64,000 bases of DNA from Gonocerus acuteangulatus (GCA_946811695.1 OX328127.1:44086269-44150268), one strand, 5' to 3'; positions 24,588-36,200 are shown, counted from the first letter of the stretch. Notes: generated by a model from the sequence alone, not told the origin. Numbers and translations: made by a program.

Positions 24588-25631
24588 CTGTTAACACGAT
24601 AGCGGCCAGAGTTTTTGTTTTTTCGTCACGAAACTTGGTATATAGCATTCAATTAGCAAACGATTGAACGAGTTCGTTAACCACCAAAGTCGGTCCACCG
24701 GAAGGGGGGGTTTACCCCGAACCCAAAACACTTATTTGACTATGTCAGCCGTAATATTTGTTATATTTCAACGAAACTTGGTATTCGTAGTGTTAATGTA
24801 GAGAGAAAACTCAGATATAAAAATGAACTAAATCGGTTCATTAGAAGGGGGGGTTTACTCCGGACCCACAATACCAATTCGCCACTACCAGCCGTGATTT
24901 ATGGTATATTTCGACGAAACTCGGTATTCGTAGTGCTAATCCACAGGTAAATATGTGTTGTAAAAATAAACGAAATCGGTTCATTAGGAGGGGGGGTTTA
25001 CTCCGGACCCACAATACCAATTCGCCACTACCAGCTGTGATTTTTGGTATATTTCGACGAAACTTGGTATTCGTAGTGGTAATCTACAGGTAAATATGTG
25101 TTGTAAAAATAAACTAAATCGGTTCATTAGAAGGGGGGGGGGTTTACTCCGGACCCAAATTCCTAATATACTCATACCGGTCGTAATTTCTGCTGTATTG
25201 TAACGAAACGCTGTATACGTCGTGGGTAACTCCTGAGAAAGAAGTGTTCTAAAAATGAGCTGAATCGGTCAAACGGAAAGCGGGGGTTTAATTTGTAATA
25301 TATTTGAATAGAAAAGCCGGCAGACGTAGGTTCACAAAGCCGCCGCAAGGAGCGCTTTCTACCACTAGTGTGACTGTATCCTGTTCCTGCGTTAGATCAA
25401 AATACGATAATATGAGGATTTTTGTATTTATTACGTAGTGTAGTAGGTACCATGTGTAAACATAACTCTGGATGCAAATTAATAATTGATCAGTTACTCA
25501 TTACAAAATGAGAAATATTCACGTTTTTATTTTATTTATGTAGGATATTTTAAGCAAATTGTTCTGGAAAGCAGTCTACACTACCCAAATTCTGAGGAAA
25601 GTGCTTAGTTATGCAGCTCCTGCGTGACGGA
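24070..25631 (-). mobile_element. Helentron-like element, copy 3, with LINE insertion
   Basis: Complete ends: the 3' hairpin and CTAA at 24070-24096 (read on minus) and the 5' end GTCCGTCACGCAGG near 25631. The element holds a (TA)n region with GCAT interruptions (24197-24578), interrupted by a 113-bp LINE piece, and three to four 143-bp minisatellite units (about 24690-25240). It sits inside an older repeat: GACACCAGACTT before it and TTTTTATATATTAGATTAAG after it would join into one uninterrupted sequence, giving a T|T target as expected for Helentrons. Its first 170 bp are repeated at 19925-20094 as part of the large duplication. Confidence 0.85.
24379..24491 (+). mobile_element. 3' fragment of the same R2-type LINE family
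   Basis: The 113 bp GCCCACGTAACGAGGGTGAA ... CCTAATAAAGAAATAAAG is homologous to the 3' end of the element at 20095-22617, whose minus strand reads AACGAGGGTGAAGGAGACGC near 20225. The two have diverged by roughly a quarter, so they come from different source copies. The insert's 3' end adjoins (TA)n. The string GTGTGTCTGTTA occurs just before the insert (24367-24378) and again about 100 bp after it (24582-24593), marking a long flanking duplication. Confidence 0.75.
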
Positions 25632-25689
25632 CTTTTTTATATATTAGATTAAGATTATAAATGTGTTTTATTTTTAAATAATTAATGAT

Positions 25690-25750
25690 TGCCATTAGAA
25701 AAGGGTGCCAACCTATAGATAGCCCGGCGCTAATGGCCAAGATGTAGATG

Positions 25751-25785
<35 letters not shown>
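25690..25785 (+). mobile_element. SINE tail fragment with mixed A/B tail
   Basis: Reads GGTGCCAACCTATAGATAGC (family B tail) directly joined to GGCGCTAATGGCCAAGATG and TAGATGC (family A tail), then a long poly(A). The same junction order occurs at 36208-36265, so this is a shared SINE tail rather than a chance join. Confidence 0.6.
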
Positions 25786-25791
<6 letters not shown>

Positions 25792-25884
25792 TTGTGTATG
25801 TGGGCTACTTTCGGTCAGTATTTTTCGCATGCCCTGTGGTATGTCTACGTAGTCCTGTCCTTTGCAATCCGTCAGTAAGTGTAA

Positions 25885-26861
25885 TCTACTATATATTTGT
25901 CAAATACCACTCACTCACTGACTCACTGACCTATCAACGCCCAGCCCAAACCGCTCGACAGAAAAATTTGAAATTTTACATGGACACTCCCTATAGAACG
26001 TAGACACTCGCTAAGAAAGGATTTTTTGATATTCGAATTTTTAAGTATTTTTAGAGGGGTTTAAAGTTTTAGTTAGTTAGACCAGGCAAGCCTAGGCAGC
26101 ATGCGTTGCTAGGACGATAGAGAACAGCTGTTACCGTACATTATCTACTTCATAGTATTATTTTTAAGTGAGGTTAATTTCTAAACTATGTTGGCAAACC
26201 TTCAATTACTAGAAATAAACTGTATATAGCTAAACTATAGCGTAAACTCTATGAGGGACAAAATCACTATTTTAATTGCGGTTCATTTCACTAGAGAGTT
26301 TTCGCTATACTTGGTGATGGTCCATCCTAGGTAATAATATTCCGCACCCTTGCACAGCCTCCTCATCCATCAGCATCCCCAGTCATAACACCTCTTGGTA
26401 ATGCTCGCAAATGCAATGGGTGTTTCTAAATGACATGGGGGAAACATACATTTTTATATTTTACCGTGCATTTATTCTTGACAACAAAATTTAACCTGTA
26501 TTTGTACGCTGCTGTTACTGGGAACCACGGGCGTATGTACGAAATAATTTCGGGGGGACTGGCAGGGAAAACGTCGGGGGGGAGCATGTACTATTTCCGG
26601 GGTATGAAATACTAACAATTTAGAACTTGGAATAGTTTTAGACAAATAAAACGCTATTACAACTAAAATGAAATGATCTTATTTAATTTATTTTTAAGGG
26701 TTTTAAGACACATTTTACCATCAATTCAAAATTTCGGGGGGGGGGGGCTCTATAATAAATTGCAAAAAATTGTGTAGTAGCGTTAATTTTTTGGTGATAG
26801 GTAATTTAACGCAATAAAATAACTATTTATCTGCCGTGACGAAGCGCGGGTATTCGGCTAG
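25885..26861 (+). mobile_element. Non-autonomous Helitron
   Basis: It begins TCTACTATATATTTGTC after an A and ends CGGCTAG before a T, the A|TC...CTAG|T insertion signature of canonical Helitrons. Just upstream of the end is a short hairpin, CCGTG-ACGAAG-CGCGG, 8 nt before CTAG. The 5' part has CACTCACTCACTGACTCACT and CAACGCCCAGCCC, typical of a widely distributed arthropod Helitron group. About 26525-26760 contains G-run sequence resembling the dispersed repeat at 57490-57745, perhaps a secondary insertion. No Rep/helicase frame is present. Confidence 0.7.
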
Positions 26862-27735
26862 TTCGTTTATAATTTCTGTTTTAACACGCAAATTAGCATT
26901 CGTTCTTCGTCAGTTCTTCATATTTTCGTTGCAAATGTCACTTTCTTGCCCGGATCAGTATTTCCAGAGTAGTCTGTATGTCCAGGTAGCCACAACATTT
27001 CTTTAGGTATATAAAAATAATCCACTCGTATCATCAATATTGCTAGTGCGTATATAAATTTATACAGGATGTATGAAAACAAGGTGCTTTTCAACGCCTC
27101 AGCAATGGATATTGTTCATGAATGTGTACTGCCTCATCGACCTTCTTCTACTACCTTGAAATGTTAAATGCCTACCACTCCAAAAGTGCATGGAGATATT
27201 TTTAGTAAACCTAAGATGGAGACCACCAGTAAGTGTGACCATGCCTGGGAGTCGTCCCGCATAAGCAGTAGTGTATAAATACTTATTGGCTATTCTGCTC
27301 GAATAGTCATACTCCACTGTCGGATGTCGTTCTCGGGTAATGTGCGCATTCTATATTTGGAGTTATATATTATTTATCCCTTCGAAGCTAGCCTGAGTTA
27401 GTCGACGTCTCTAGCTAAGAATATTTCCTCAAAAGAGACTATCTGTCTCCTAGAAATCATTGAGTGTATTTACCAGTGATCGCCTTTCTCCAAAAACTTC
27501 CCAAAAATGTTTCTTGTGTAGGCCGATGTCAATGAATAAAATTACTAATTAAAATAATCGTAATTTTTTTAAAAAATGGCTCTACTTATCTTGCATCATC
27601 AGATGCCTGTTTAGGAGCCTAAAAACTAGGTGAACCTTCAGCTAGAATGGCTAAGTCATAACTGAAGATCGCCTAAATAGTAACAGTCAGATATTTTGAA
27701 CTGCTGACTCGACTTCTTGTCTGGAAGTCCTCCCG
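26862..27735. other. Unrecognised stretch
   Basis: No supported gene or repeat family. Confidence 0.35.
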
Positions 27736-27736
27736 C

Positions 27737-27797
<61 letters not shown>

Positions 27798-27807
27798 TAT
27801 ACATATA

Positions 27808-27863
<56 letters not shown>
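27736..27863. repeat. (TA)n microsatellite with a central TGTG block
   Basis: Two TA arrays separated by CACATATATATACATATATG and TGTGTGTGTG. It abuts the 0.4-kb direct repeat that starts at 27865. Confidence 0.9.
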
Positions 27864-27864
<1 letters not shown>

Positions 27865-27869
<5 letters not shown>

Positions 27870-28002
27870 ATTTATTCTTGCAGATGACCCCATGACCCAA
27901 AATATTTCTTAATAGCATTTAGTTCTACGTAGGCTAAGGGTCAGTAAAGCAGACGTACTTTGTATTACACCACTTTATTCATTATTTATGCTCTACATGT
28001 AC

Positions 28003-28061
<59 letters not shown>

Positions 28062-28270
28062 TACTTGTTTCTGTTGAAGGCAGGAGGATTTTCGTTTTCA
28101 ACTACTTCATTTTATATTTTGTAACCGAACATGTTTCGATATTTCACCTTGCACTGCATGACGGGCTTTCCTCCAACAAACTATTCTTTTTATAAACTGC
28201 AAAATACGAATGTGTTTTCTTTTTACTATAACGTAGGCTTATTCCTTTGCTAAATAAATTCTCAAGCGGA
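27865..28270 (-). repeat. Left copy of 0.4-kb direct repeat, possible Penelope-type pseudo-LTR
   Basis: It matches 31069-31485 from TATAATTTATTCTTGCAG to AATTCTCAAGCGGA with very few differences apart from the (TA)n length (28008-28060 here). Read on the minus strand it contains CGAAACATGTTCGG followed by AATAAAGTGGTGTAATACAA, an order like that after the hammerhead core at 28764-28803 (CGAAACATGTCGGG, then AATAAAGTAG). This hints at a Penelope-like pseudo-LTR, but no good hammerhead core is visible in this copy. Confidence 0.55.
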
Positions 28271-28750
28271 CACAAACGAGAACAGGACAACATTGACAGA
28301 ACACGCACTAACTTTAAAACATAACTTTAACTTTAGGGACGTTTACATTTTAAATAAAGAGAGGAACACATTAAAAAAAAAATCAAAGAAAATATCTATA
28401 TAATTAAAAACTCCAACACTGCCATAAATAAAAAAAAAACAGATTTAAAGAATGTGCAACAAATTTTCCATAGTATTATAAATTAAACCTCACAAAAAAT
28501 TTACCAATAATCGATACCATTAAAATAGCTAAAGAATCGATACAAACAGTCATATTCATTACCGCAGATGACTTTTCAGTACTACGCCTGACTCAAGCTG
28601 GACAACATGACGAGAGGACTTCCTGATAAGGTTGGATTAAGATTTAACATAAAATATTATATGTTGAAATGAAAATTCATTTAGGGGAAGGATAGATGTA
28701 TATTAGAGTAAAAAAATTTAAAAAGTTTAGGATTTTCAAAAAAAAATATT
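28271..28750. other. Unrecognised AT-rich stretch
   Basis: No supported gene. It lies between the left direct repeat and the hammerhead motif and may be Penelope-element interior too decayed to read. Confidence 0.35.
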
Positions 28751-28763
28751 GTTTCATAGGAAA

Positions 28764-28803
28764 GCCCCTGAAGAGGTGCGAAAAGGCACGAAACATGTCG
28801 GGC
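28764..28803 (+). ncRNA. Hammerhead ribozyme motif, Penelope-like type
   Basis: The core is CTGAAGA (28768-28774, consensus CUGANGA) and GAAA (28790-28793). Stem I is GCCC (28764-28767) with GGGC (28800-28803). Stem II is GTGC (28776-28779) with GCAC (28786-28789) and a six-base loop. Stem III is two base pairs, AC/GT around AT, leading to the classic cleavage triplet GTC (28797-28799). One extra G (28775) between the core and stem II is a departure from the ideal. A minimal type I fold with a very short stem III is what is known from Penelope-like retroelements, where it is thought to process tandem transcripts. No attached reverse transcriptase is recognisable. Confidence 0.65.
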
Positions 28804-28905
28804 GAAACAAACCAAATAAAGTAGTTAATGTGAACCAAGAGTGTACTACTTTATCGACCCCCTGCCGGAAAAAGAAAGAAGAAAAAGTGGAATATATATT
28901 CATTC

Positions 28906-28908
<3 letters not shown>

Positions 28909-28964
<56 letters not shown>
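28909..28964. repeat. (TA)n microsatellite
   Basis: TA repeat with one CA interruption, directly abutting the left end of the palindromic element. It prevents exact definition of that element's target duplication. Confidence 0.9.
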
Positions 28965-31063
28965 CAGTCCAGTCAACGAACAGTTATAGATGGAAATTTT
29001 TGGAACACAATTTTTGTCTACGTAACTTTGTTTGGGCTGGATACGAGGTAAACATATCAAAATTCCTCGCCCGTTGCATTTGTGCCGGGGGAGTGGGGGG
29101 GGTTAGAAGGTCCCATTTTTCGGGCTTGTGCTTATATCTCGGAAACCGTGCGTCCTAACGACATGACATTACTATAACAAATGAAAGCCTATTACATTTC
29201 TTACAAGTTTTATTCTATAAAGTTTTTCGAGATATCATTAGGTTTCGAAATATCCGCTCTTGAAAGTCGGTCATTTTGGGGAAAAACACTTTCCCCCTTT
29301 ATTTCCCACTATATTTTTCCCCCTTTTAGACGGGATAACTGTTCAACGATGAACCCAAAAAATATACGACGGTTATAGGGTTGTAGAGTATTGCATTCCC
29401 TTCAATAATATATATTACTTTGCTATTTTATATATTTTCCTTCAAACATAAAAATAATTTCAGTGTTCTTCGTGAAATCTGAAATTTAGCGACTAATAGT
29501 CCAGGTAACTAAGATTTATAGATGAAAATATTTAGACTTATCAAAAGTCCTCGCCCGTAGCCTTTGAGCCGGGGGAGAGGGGTTTCGAAGGCCCCATTTT
29601 TCGGATTTTCACTTATATCTCGGAAACCGTGGGTCCTAGCGACTTGACCATTATAGAACAAATGAAAGCTGATTCAATTTCCTACAAGTTCTATTCTATA
29701 AAGTTTTTCGAGATATCTTTAGTTTTCGAAATATCTGCTCTTGAAAGTCTGTCATTTTGGGAAAAAACAAACATTTTTATAATCTCGACTGGAAATCTCT
29801 TCAACGATGAACCCAAAAAATAAATGTCGTCTATGGGGTTGTAGAGCATTCCATTCGCTTCAATAATATATATTACTTTACTATTTTATGTATTTTCTTT
29901 CAAACGTTATATACCCACTCACATGGTCTTAGCAAAACCATGGACAACATCTTATTTAATTGACTTTGAATAACTGTGCATTGGGCCCAAAATTATATAT
30001 TTTGTCCTATATTATATATATAGTAAATACTGGACGTACTCACTATATTTACATAATGGAGCATATTTTGGACTCTACATTGACTGAAAATGGTGAGAAA
30101 TTGAAAGGTTCATCGGTCAGTTGTCGCCAGATATCACCTTAAACATTAAAACTGTTTTCACGTTTGAAGGAAAATACATAAAATAGTAAAGTTCTATATA
30201 TTCTTGAAGAGAATGTAATGCTCTACAACCCTATAAACGGCATTTATTTTTTGGGTTTATTGTTAAAGAGTTATCCGGTCAAAAAGAGCAAAAAGTGCGT
30301 TTTTTCCCCAAAATGACACTCAAGAGCGGATATTTCGAAAACTAAAGATCTATCGAAAAACTTTAACAAATAGAACCTGTAGCATATTTAATCAGCATTA
30401 ATAGTAGCACAAAGGCTATGGGCGAGGACTTTTGATACGTTGACCTCCTAACTAGCCGAAACAAAGTTATAAACTCAAAAATTGTGTTCCAAACATTTCC
30501 ACCTATAACTCTTAGTTTCCAGGGCTATTAGTCGCTAAATTTCTGATTTCAAGATGAACACTTAAATTATTTTTACGTTTGAAGGAAAATGCATAAAATA
30601 GCAAAGTAATATATATTATTGAAGGGAATACAATACTATACCACCCTATGACCGTTATTTATTTTTTTGGTTCATCGTTGAAGAGTTATCCCGTCAAAAA
30701 GGGGGAAAAATATGCGGCGAAAGTGTTTTTCCCCAAAATGACCGACTTTCAAGAGCAGATATTTCGAAACCTAAAGATATCTGGAAAAACTTTATAGAAT
30801 AGAACTTGTAGGAAATTTAATCAGCTTTCATTTGTTATAGAATAGTTATGTCGCTAGGATGCAGGGTTTCCGAGATATAAGTGAAAACCCGAACAATGGG
30901 ACCTTCTAACCCCCCCCCCCCCCTCCCACAAGGCACAAAGGCTACGGGCGAGGACTTTTGATATGTTCACCTCCTATCCAGCCCAAACAAAGTTACGAAG
31001 TCAAAAATTGTATTCCAAAAATTTCCACCTATAGCTGTTTTTAAGCATTCGTTGACTGGACTG
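28965..31063. mobile_element. 2.1-kb palindromic element with two-unit terminal inverted repeats
   Basis: The ends are CAGTCCAGTCAACGAA and its complement TTCGTTGACTGGACTG. Each arm is about 0.9-1 kb and is itself two related units in tandem (left about 28965-29490 and 29500-29905; right about 30160-30540 and 30560-31063). Each has the landmarks GGCGAGGACTTTTGATA, CGGATATTTCGAAA, TCCGAGATATAAGTG and CGATGAACC or complements. The centre (about 29906-30157) is unrelated AT-rich DNA without a transposase. It is flanked by ATA-rich sequence, so the target duplication cannot be read. Long nested inverted repeats suggest a foldback or MULE-like DNA transposon derivative. CAGT ends would also suit Tc1/mariner. 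Confidence 0.75.
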
Positions 31064-31068
31064 ATATA

Positions 31069-31205
31069 TATAATTTATTCTTGCAGATGACCCCATGACC
31101 AAAAATATTTCTTAATAGCATTTAGTTCTACGTAGGCTAAGGGTCAGTAAAGCAGACGTACTTTGTATTACACCACTTTATTCATTATTTATGCTCTACA
31201 TGTAC

Positions 31206-31276
<71 letters not shown>

Positions 31277-31485
31277 TACTTGTTTCTGTTGAAGGCAGGA
31301 GGATTTTCGTTTTCAACTACTTCATTTTATATTTTGTAACCGAACATGTTTCGATATTTCACCTTGCACTGCATGACGGGCTTTCCTCCAACAAACTATT
31401 CTTTTTATAAACTGCAAAATACGAATGTGTTTTCTTTTTACTATAACGTAGGCTTATTCCTTTGCTAAATAAATTCTCAAGCGGA
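31069..31485 (-). repeat. Right copy of 0.4-kb direct repeat
   Basis: Matches 27865-28270 nearly base for base. The TA tract at 31207-31274 is a few units longer. It begins a few bases after the palindromic element's right end and stops at AAGCGGA, after which the sequences differ. Confidence 0.8.
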
Positions 31486-32093
31486 AAATTTGTATATATC
31501 CAGGTCGTACTTTCATAATTTCCCCTCTATGGAGGCAGGTGTAATACTGACATAGTTACTTGTAAATATGGCCCTGTTTTTATATGAACGTGATTTAGAG
31601 AGATCGATTATTTGAAATTTCATATAGTTTCACTTAAAATGATATGGAATGTTTCATGGACGTTTTTAAAATCTGCTCTTATTTTAATTGATGGCTGTTA
31701 TTGAATATAAATATTTCCTTTGACCTTTTTCGACAAGTTCTTTATTTAATATATCGCACTAGTATATTTCTAAAGTGACACAGCTCAAAATAAAACTCGA
31801 CTGAAAATGTGACACTCTTGCATATGCAGAGGGCATAGCATTAAGTCTGGATGGATGACACAAGTTAATAAAGAGGTATTTACCATGTCTTTCATAGTCA
31901 TAACTGACAAACACCGAATTTTGAGTCGAATCACTTTACTAGTGCGATATGAACATCTCTAAAATTGATGATGAAATAATGATGTTTTTCTCTAGAATTG
32001 AAATTATGATGTCCAGTTCTCATGTACATTTTTAATAGATGTGCCGATTCCCTTGCTGTAACATCTCATGTTATGAATATATATGTATTATAC

Positions 32094-32129
<36 letters not shown>

Positions 32130-33684
32130 CAAGGAAGGATTATAGTAAATTGCAAAGCGCTTGTTATTACTAATGAAATAGTAAACGAACTATCTCTGTT
32201 CTGAATCAGAGTTATGTTTCCGTCTCGCGTGATTGAGAAATAAAACATCAATCCTTCTACCAACATCCGGTCAATCATATGCGAGGAGGGATACATATGA
32301 GAATTAATTTATTTACCTGAGTAATCTGCTACAGATCATTTCCTCTTGAGGGCTGAATTGACATATGCTATTTCCTATCCTAGGAGAGAGCTAGAAAATA
32401 CAAGTATGTAGAATCATTCCAATCTAATGTAAAATGTTTTATTTGAAATACTAAATAAATATTAATGGGATAGTATTAATACGATATGCTTTATGTAATA
32501 TGCTTTATTTAAATCATCTTGGGACAAACGCTTCTCACTTCACTACATTCATTGAGAGGTCACAACGTGGCGATTTGCTCCTTGAATCAATGTGCGAACA
32601 AAGCTAACAATTATGAACAACCATATAAACATGACATGCGAGTGTAAACAAAAAACAATATGTAATACGGAAGATAATTTATAAAATATTAATGATAACT
32701 AACATAAAGTAGATAGAAAAGTTATTGATAACTCACATAAAGGTTAATGTCAATAAATAAAAAAGTTTAAAAAGTAGAAAAGTTTATAGCTTATAGATAT
32801 CTCATTTCTATAAAATTGATGGAATATTTATATTATATTCATTTAAGTTGTCTCTCCCACTTATGCATATATGTATATTTTTGTTTGTTTAGTTTTTTAT
32901 ATTTCCCTATATTGTAAAATGTGTGTGAATTGTAAACAGACTTAAAGATAATTATACAGAAATTTGAATTTGGTATCAGGAACAAATATTTAAATGTTCT
33001 CAGATTTTAAATTTTCTTGTCGTTAACTTTTTTTTTTCTTTTTAAAAGATTAATTTTTAATTCAAAACAACATCTAAGTTGTATAGCAAGTAATTTACTT
33101 AACGATTATTTTTGAAAATTTAGCAATTATATATTCCAATAATACCATTAAAATTAATAGTTTATATAATTTTGGAATTTCTTAATTTTTTATTTTATTA
33201 TTTTGTTTATGGCGTATCGACATCTGGGTCATTAGCGCCGGGAATTTCTTATTAAAATGTAAATAGAAATTATAATTAGAGCATTACGTGTCTATGTTCG
33301 TGGATTTCCACTAGGAGTAGTGGCCTTTTATTCGAATAAAGAAAAGGCATCTGCTCTATCTAAGGTGGGAAAGGTTGATAATCTGGATTCCAAAAATCTT
33401 TAAGCAATATAGACATTCGTCTAATGGATAAAATGTAGGTATACTCAGATACAAACCCACTTTTAATTAATAATTTATTAACAAAATGGCGGAAGATCAT
33501 ACATTTTAAAGACAATTTAACATAGACAGTTCACATCATCTGATGCATCCATAGGAGCAGCGTCTACATATGCAGTGCATTTGAGCCTTATTCTATAAAG
33601 AGCATCCACATGCAGGCTAGGCACGCGTCCAGACTAATTAACTAAATATTGCCGATCAGAATAAGGATAATGAATTTATTTATA
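31486..33684. other. Unrecognised AT-rich stretch with small SINE scraps
   Basis: A (TA)(TG) microsatellite occupies about 32090-32130. 33210-33250 (GGCGTATCGACATCTGGGTC, ATTAGCGCCGGGAATT) is a family A SINE tail on the minus strand. 33340-33390 (AAAAGGCATCTGCTC, GGTTGATAATCT) resembles a family B tail. No gene seen. Confidence 0.45.
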
Positions 33685-33686
33685 TA

Positions 33687-33914
33687 CCGTAAAATGGGGT
33701 CACATTAGTAGGATTTGGTGAAATAGGTACAAACCTATAATGTTTATATATTTTTCTGAGAGCGAACAGACTAATATATAGGTATAAATGTTTATTAGTC
33801 TGTTCGCACTCTTTAGGCAAATTTCGACCCTTTGTTATCAGTTAATTGAATTCCCTAGCAATATTGGTTTTTACCGATTTCACCACACTGTACTAATTTG
33901 GCCCCATTTTACAG
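33687..33914. mobile_element. 228-bp TIR element (MITE) with TA flanks
   Basis: The terminal inverted repeats pair CCGTAAAATGGGGTCACATT with a complement at the right end (imperfect, about 37 bp long, including TTAGTA and GGTGAAAT). It is flanked by TA on both sides, as for Tc1/mariner-type insertions. An internal hairpin pairs GCGAACAGACTAATA with TATTAGTCTGTTCGC around 33760-33810. No coding capacity. Confidence 0.75.
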
Positions 33915-33916
33915 TA

Positions 33917-34316
33917 ATGACATGTTAGTAACATTTCATTATATATATTTCTATATAATGACATTTACCCAAGAGGTAATATAAAGTTACCTCTTGAGAT
34001 TTATGAGCAATAAGAATACTGCTCAATTGCCGAAGAATAAGAATTGATTTTTCTCAATTACCGTGGGAAATGATATAATAATGGAGCTCTTAGTTCTTGG
34101 AAGAACCTTATCGGCTCAGGTCAGGTGGGAGTATTAATTGCTCTAAAATCTCTAAGGGAAAATTTAATAACCAGTAATTAATGGGGAAGTTAATTGTGAT
34201 AAATATTAGAACGATCACTGTTTCATAAGTGTATTTTACACGAGAGTGCACACTCCTGAGCATGATTTATTGGTGTCTATATTTGCGTATAGAATAATAT
34301 GTGTGTATATTATACT
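33917..34316. other. Unrecognised stretch
   Basis: A short inverted repeat (AAGAGGTAA and TTACCTCTTG near 33970-33997) is visible, but no gene or repeat family. Confidence 0.35.
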
Positions 34317-34417
<101 letters not shown>

Positions 34418-34443
34418 ATGGAATATCACAGATAATAATTCAT

Positions 34444-34475
34444 GATGGCGCTAAAAGCCAAATAGTTGATGCGCC

Positions 34476-34508
<33 letters not shown>
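34444..34508 (+). mobile_element. SINE family A tail with poly(A)
   Basis: GATGGCGCTAAAAGCCAAAT, then GTTGATGCGCCGTT, resembles the family A tail (GCTAATGGCCAAGA, TCGATGCGCC) and is followed by a 28-base A run, as expected for a retroposed SINE end. Confidence 0.55.
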
Positions 34509-34510
<2 letters not shown>

Positions 34511-36200
34511 TGTCTATTTATATATTTTTATTATTACTTGTTTTCACATTTTATCATGTACGACTCCGAGCACGGTCATTCTTAATTAAAGAACAGTATT
34601 TAACCTGATTAATGTTTACACATAAATATAAAAAAGGAAGAGGGAAAGATTTTTAAGAATGTTATAAATTAATTTAAAAACCATAACAGATTATTTTGTT
34701 ACTTGCAACATCCTAATAAAATGAAGGTGTTAATTACCGACGCAATTATTTTACTAAAAATGAATTAACCATTAATATTTTCTGCTGAGAGTTGTTAAAC
34801 ATTTTGTGCTAGAAAGTAACCAAACATTTACAGTGGGATCTATCTATCTACTATCTCCTGTCAAACTGTTAAATTTATTATTTTTTATGCGTACATTTTA
34901 AGAATGTACGGAAGACGGAGAATACGTCGAGAACAGTTAACCAATCCATTTTGACTTTACATCTCTTCACCCATTGAGTAAAATATGACTTTTTAAAATT
35001 GAATATTGGCTGTTTTCAGGTTTTTGGTAATAAAAAAAAACGTTTATTTTCGAAAATAATATACTATCGAATTAGTAGTGGTCTCATTCGACTCAGAACA
35101 AAAAAATACTTCTCAAACGATACCAAAATCAGAACGATTCAAGTATCTACAGGTTTTATCCCAGCTTCGGTCGTTTGGCATTACTGTGTGACGTCCGGGC
35201 ACGAGAATCCGTAGCGTTAACCACTTGAACACAGGGAGACCCGTGTCTGTATAGTCCTTAATTATTGAGAGAGAAATATTACTCAGGAAATCGAGCTCTT
35301 ATCGTGGAGTGATTAGTGGAAGAAAGTCTGAGAAACAACATCTACATTTATCCAGATATAAACCCGATAAACAAAAATAAAAAGCGAGTGAATAAGTATT
35401 TAGTTTCTACCTCTATTGTGCTAATCTGTTGGTTTTTTGTGGATCTCAAAGTTCCATCATATAATAAGGATGCGAACGGAGCGTTATTTTAATGCTATTG
35501 TCACAAGTTTTAATGTATTCATTATTCGCGTTCTGGGCTTGAGTTGGCGGTCGCCCCACATAACGGGTCAGTCACTCGAGCGCACGTGCGCTGGGCAAGT
35601 ACAATGAAACCCGATAAGGGAACCACCAGCTAAGGAGATCAGGTTTTTAGGCCTGAAGGGGTTGGAGAGTGATCGGAACTCACCTACCGCACACCGACAA
35701 CGAAATCACCATTTCTGGCGAAGAACTTAAATTCTGATCTGAGATGAATTATTACAGGGATTTCAGTTTATACAAATTCTGTATGTTGTGCAAGGCGTCC
35801 ACTCAGTGGCTTTGCTGAGATGCCTTCTAGATGTGGGGTCGTTGGTTGAATTTATTGTTGTCATAGACTACCATGTGTAGATGGCATTGACTGTTGATGT
35901 TACACGGATCAAAATAAATAAATTTGATAATCTGTGTCAGCTATCATGAGATTGAAAAAAATAAACTCGAAAATTGGCGTCTAATTTTGGCCTACCATAA
36001 TAATATCCGCTCATGAAAATAGACGACTTTTTCTTTCATAAATCATTTCTTTTTAAAAGAATTGTTTCATTCTTAATAATACATATTATTTCAGGGCCCG
36101 TGGTCCCTTGGATTCTTTTACGGAAGATGCAAGTTTCTTCCAATAGGGCCCGTGAAGGAATTCCCTGCTGCACTATGGATGATTAGTGAGATGTAGTAAG
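34509..36200. other. Unrecognised stretch
   Basis: No supported gene. On the minus strand, 35165-35250 (GGGTCTCCCTGTGTTCAAGT, GGTTAACGC) looks like the A-box half of a tRNA-SINE, but no clear B box follows. Confidence 0.35.

Noticed and set aside
27865..31485. LTR retrotransposon with 0.4-kb LTRs
   Set aside because: The repeats lack TG...CA ends, there is no primer-binding site or polypurine tract, and there is no gag-pol coding between them.
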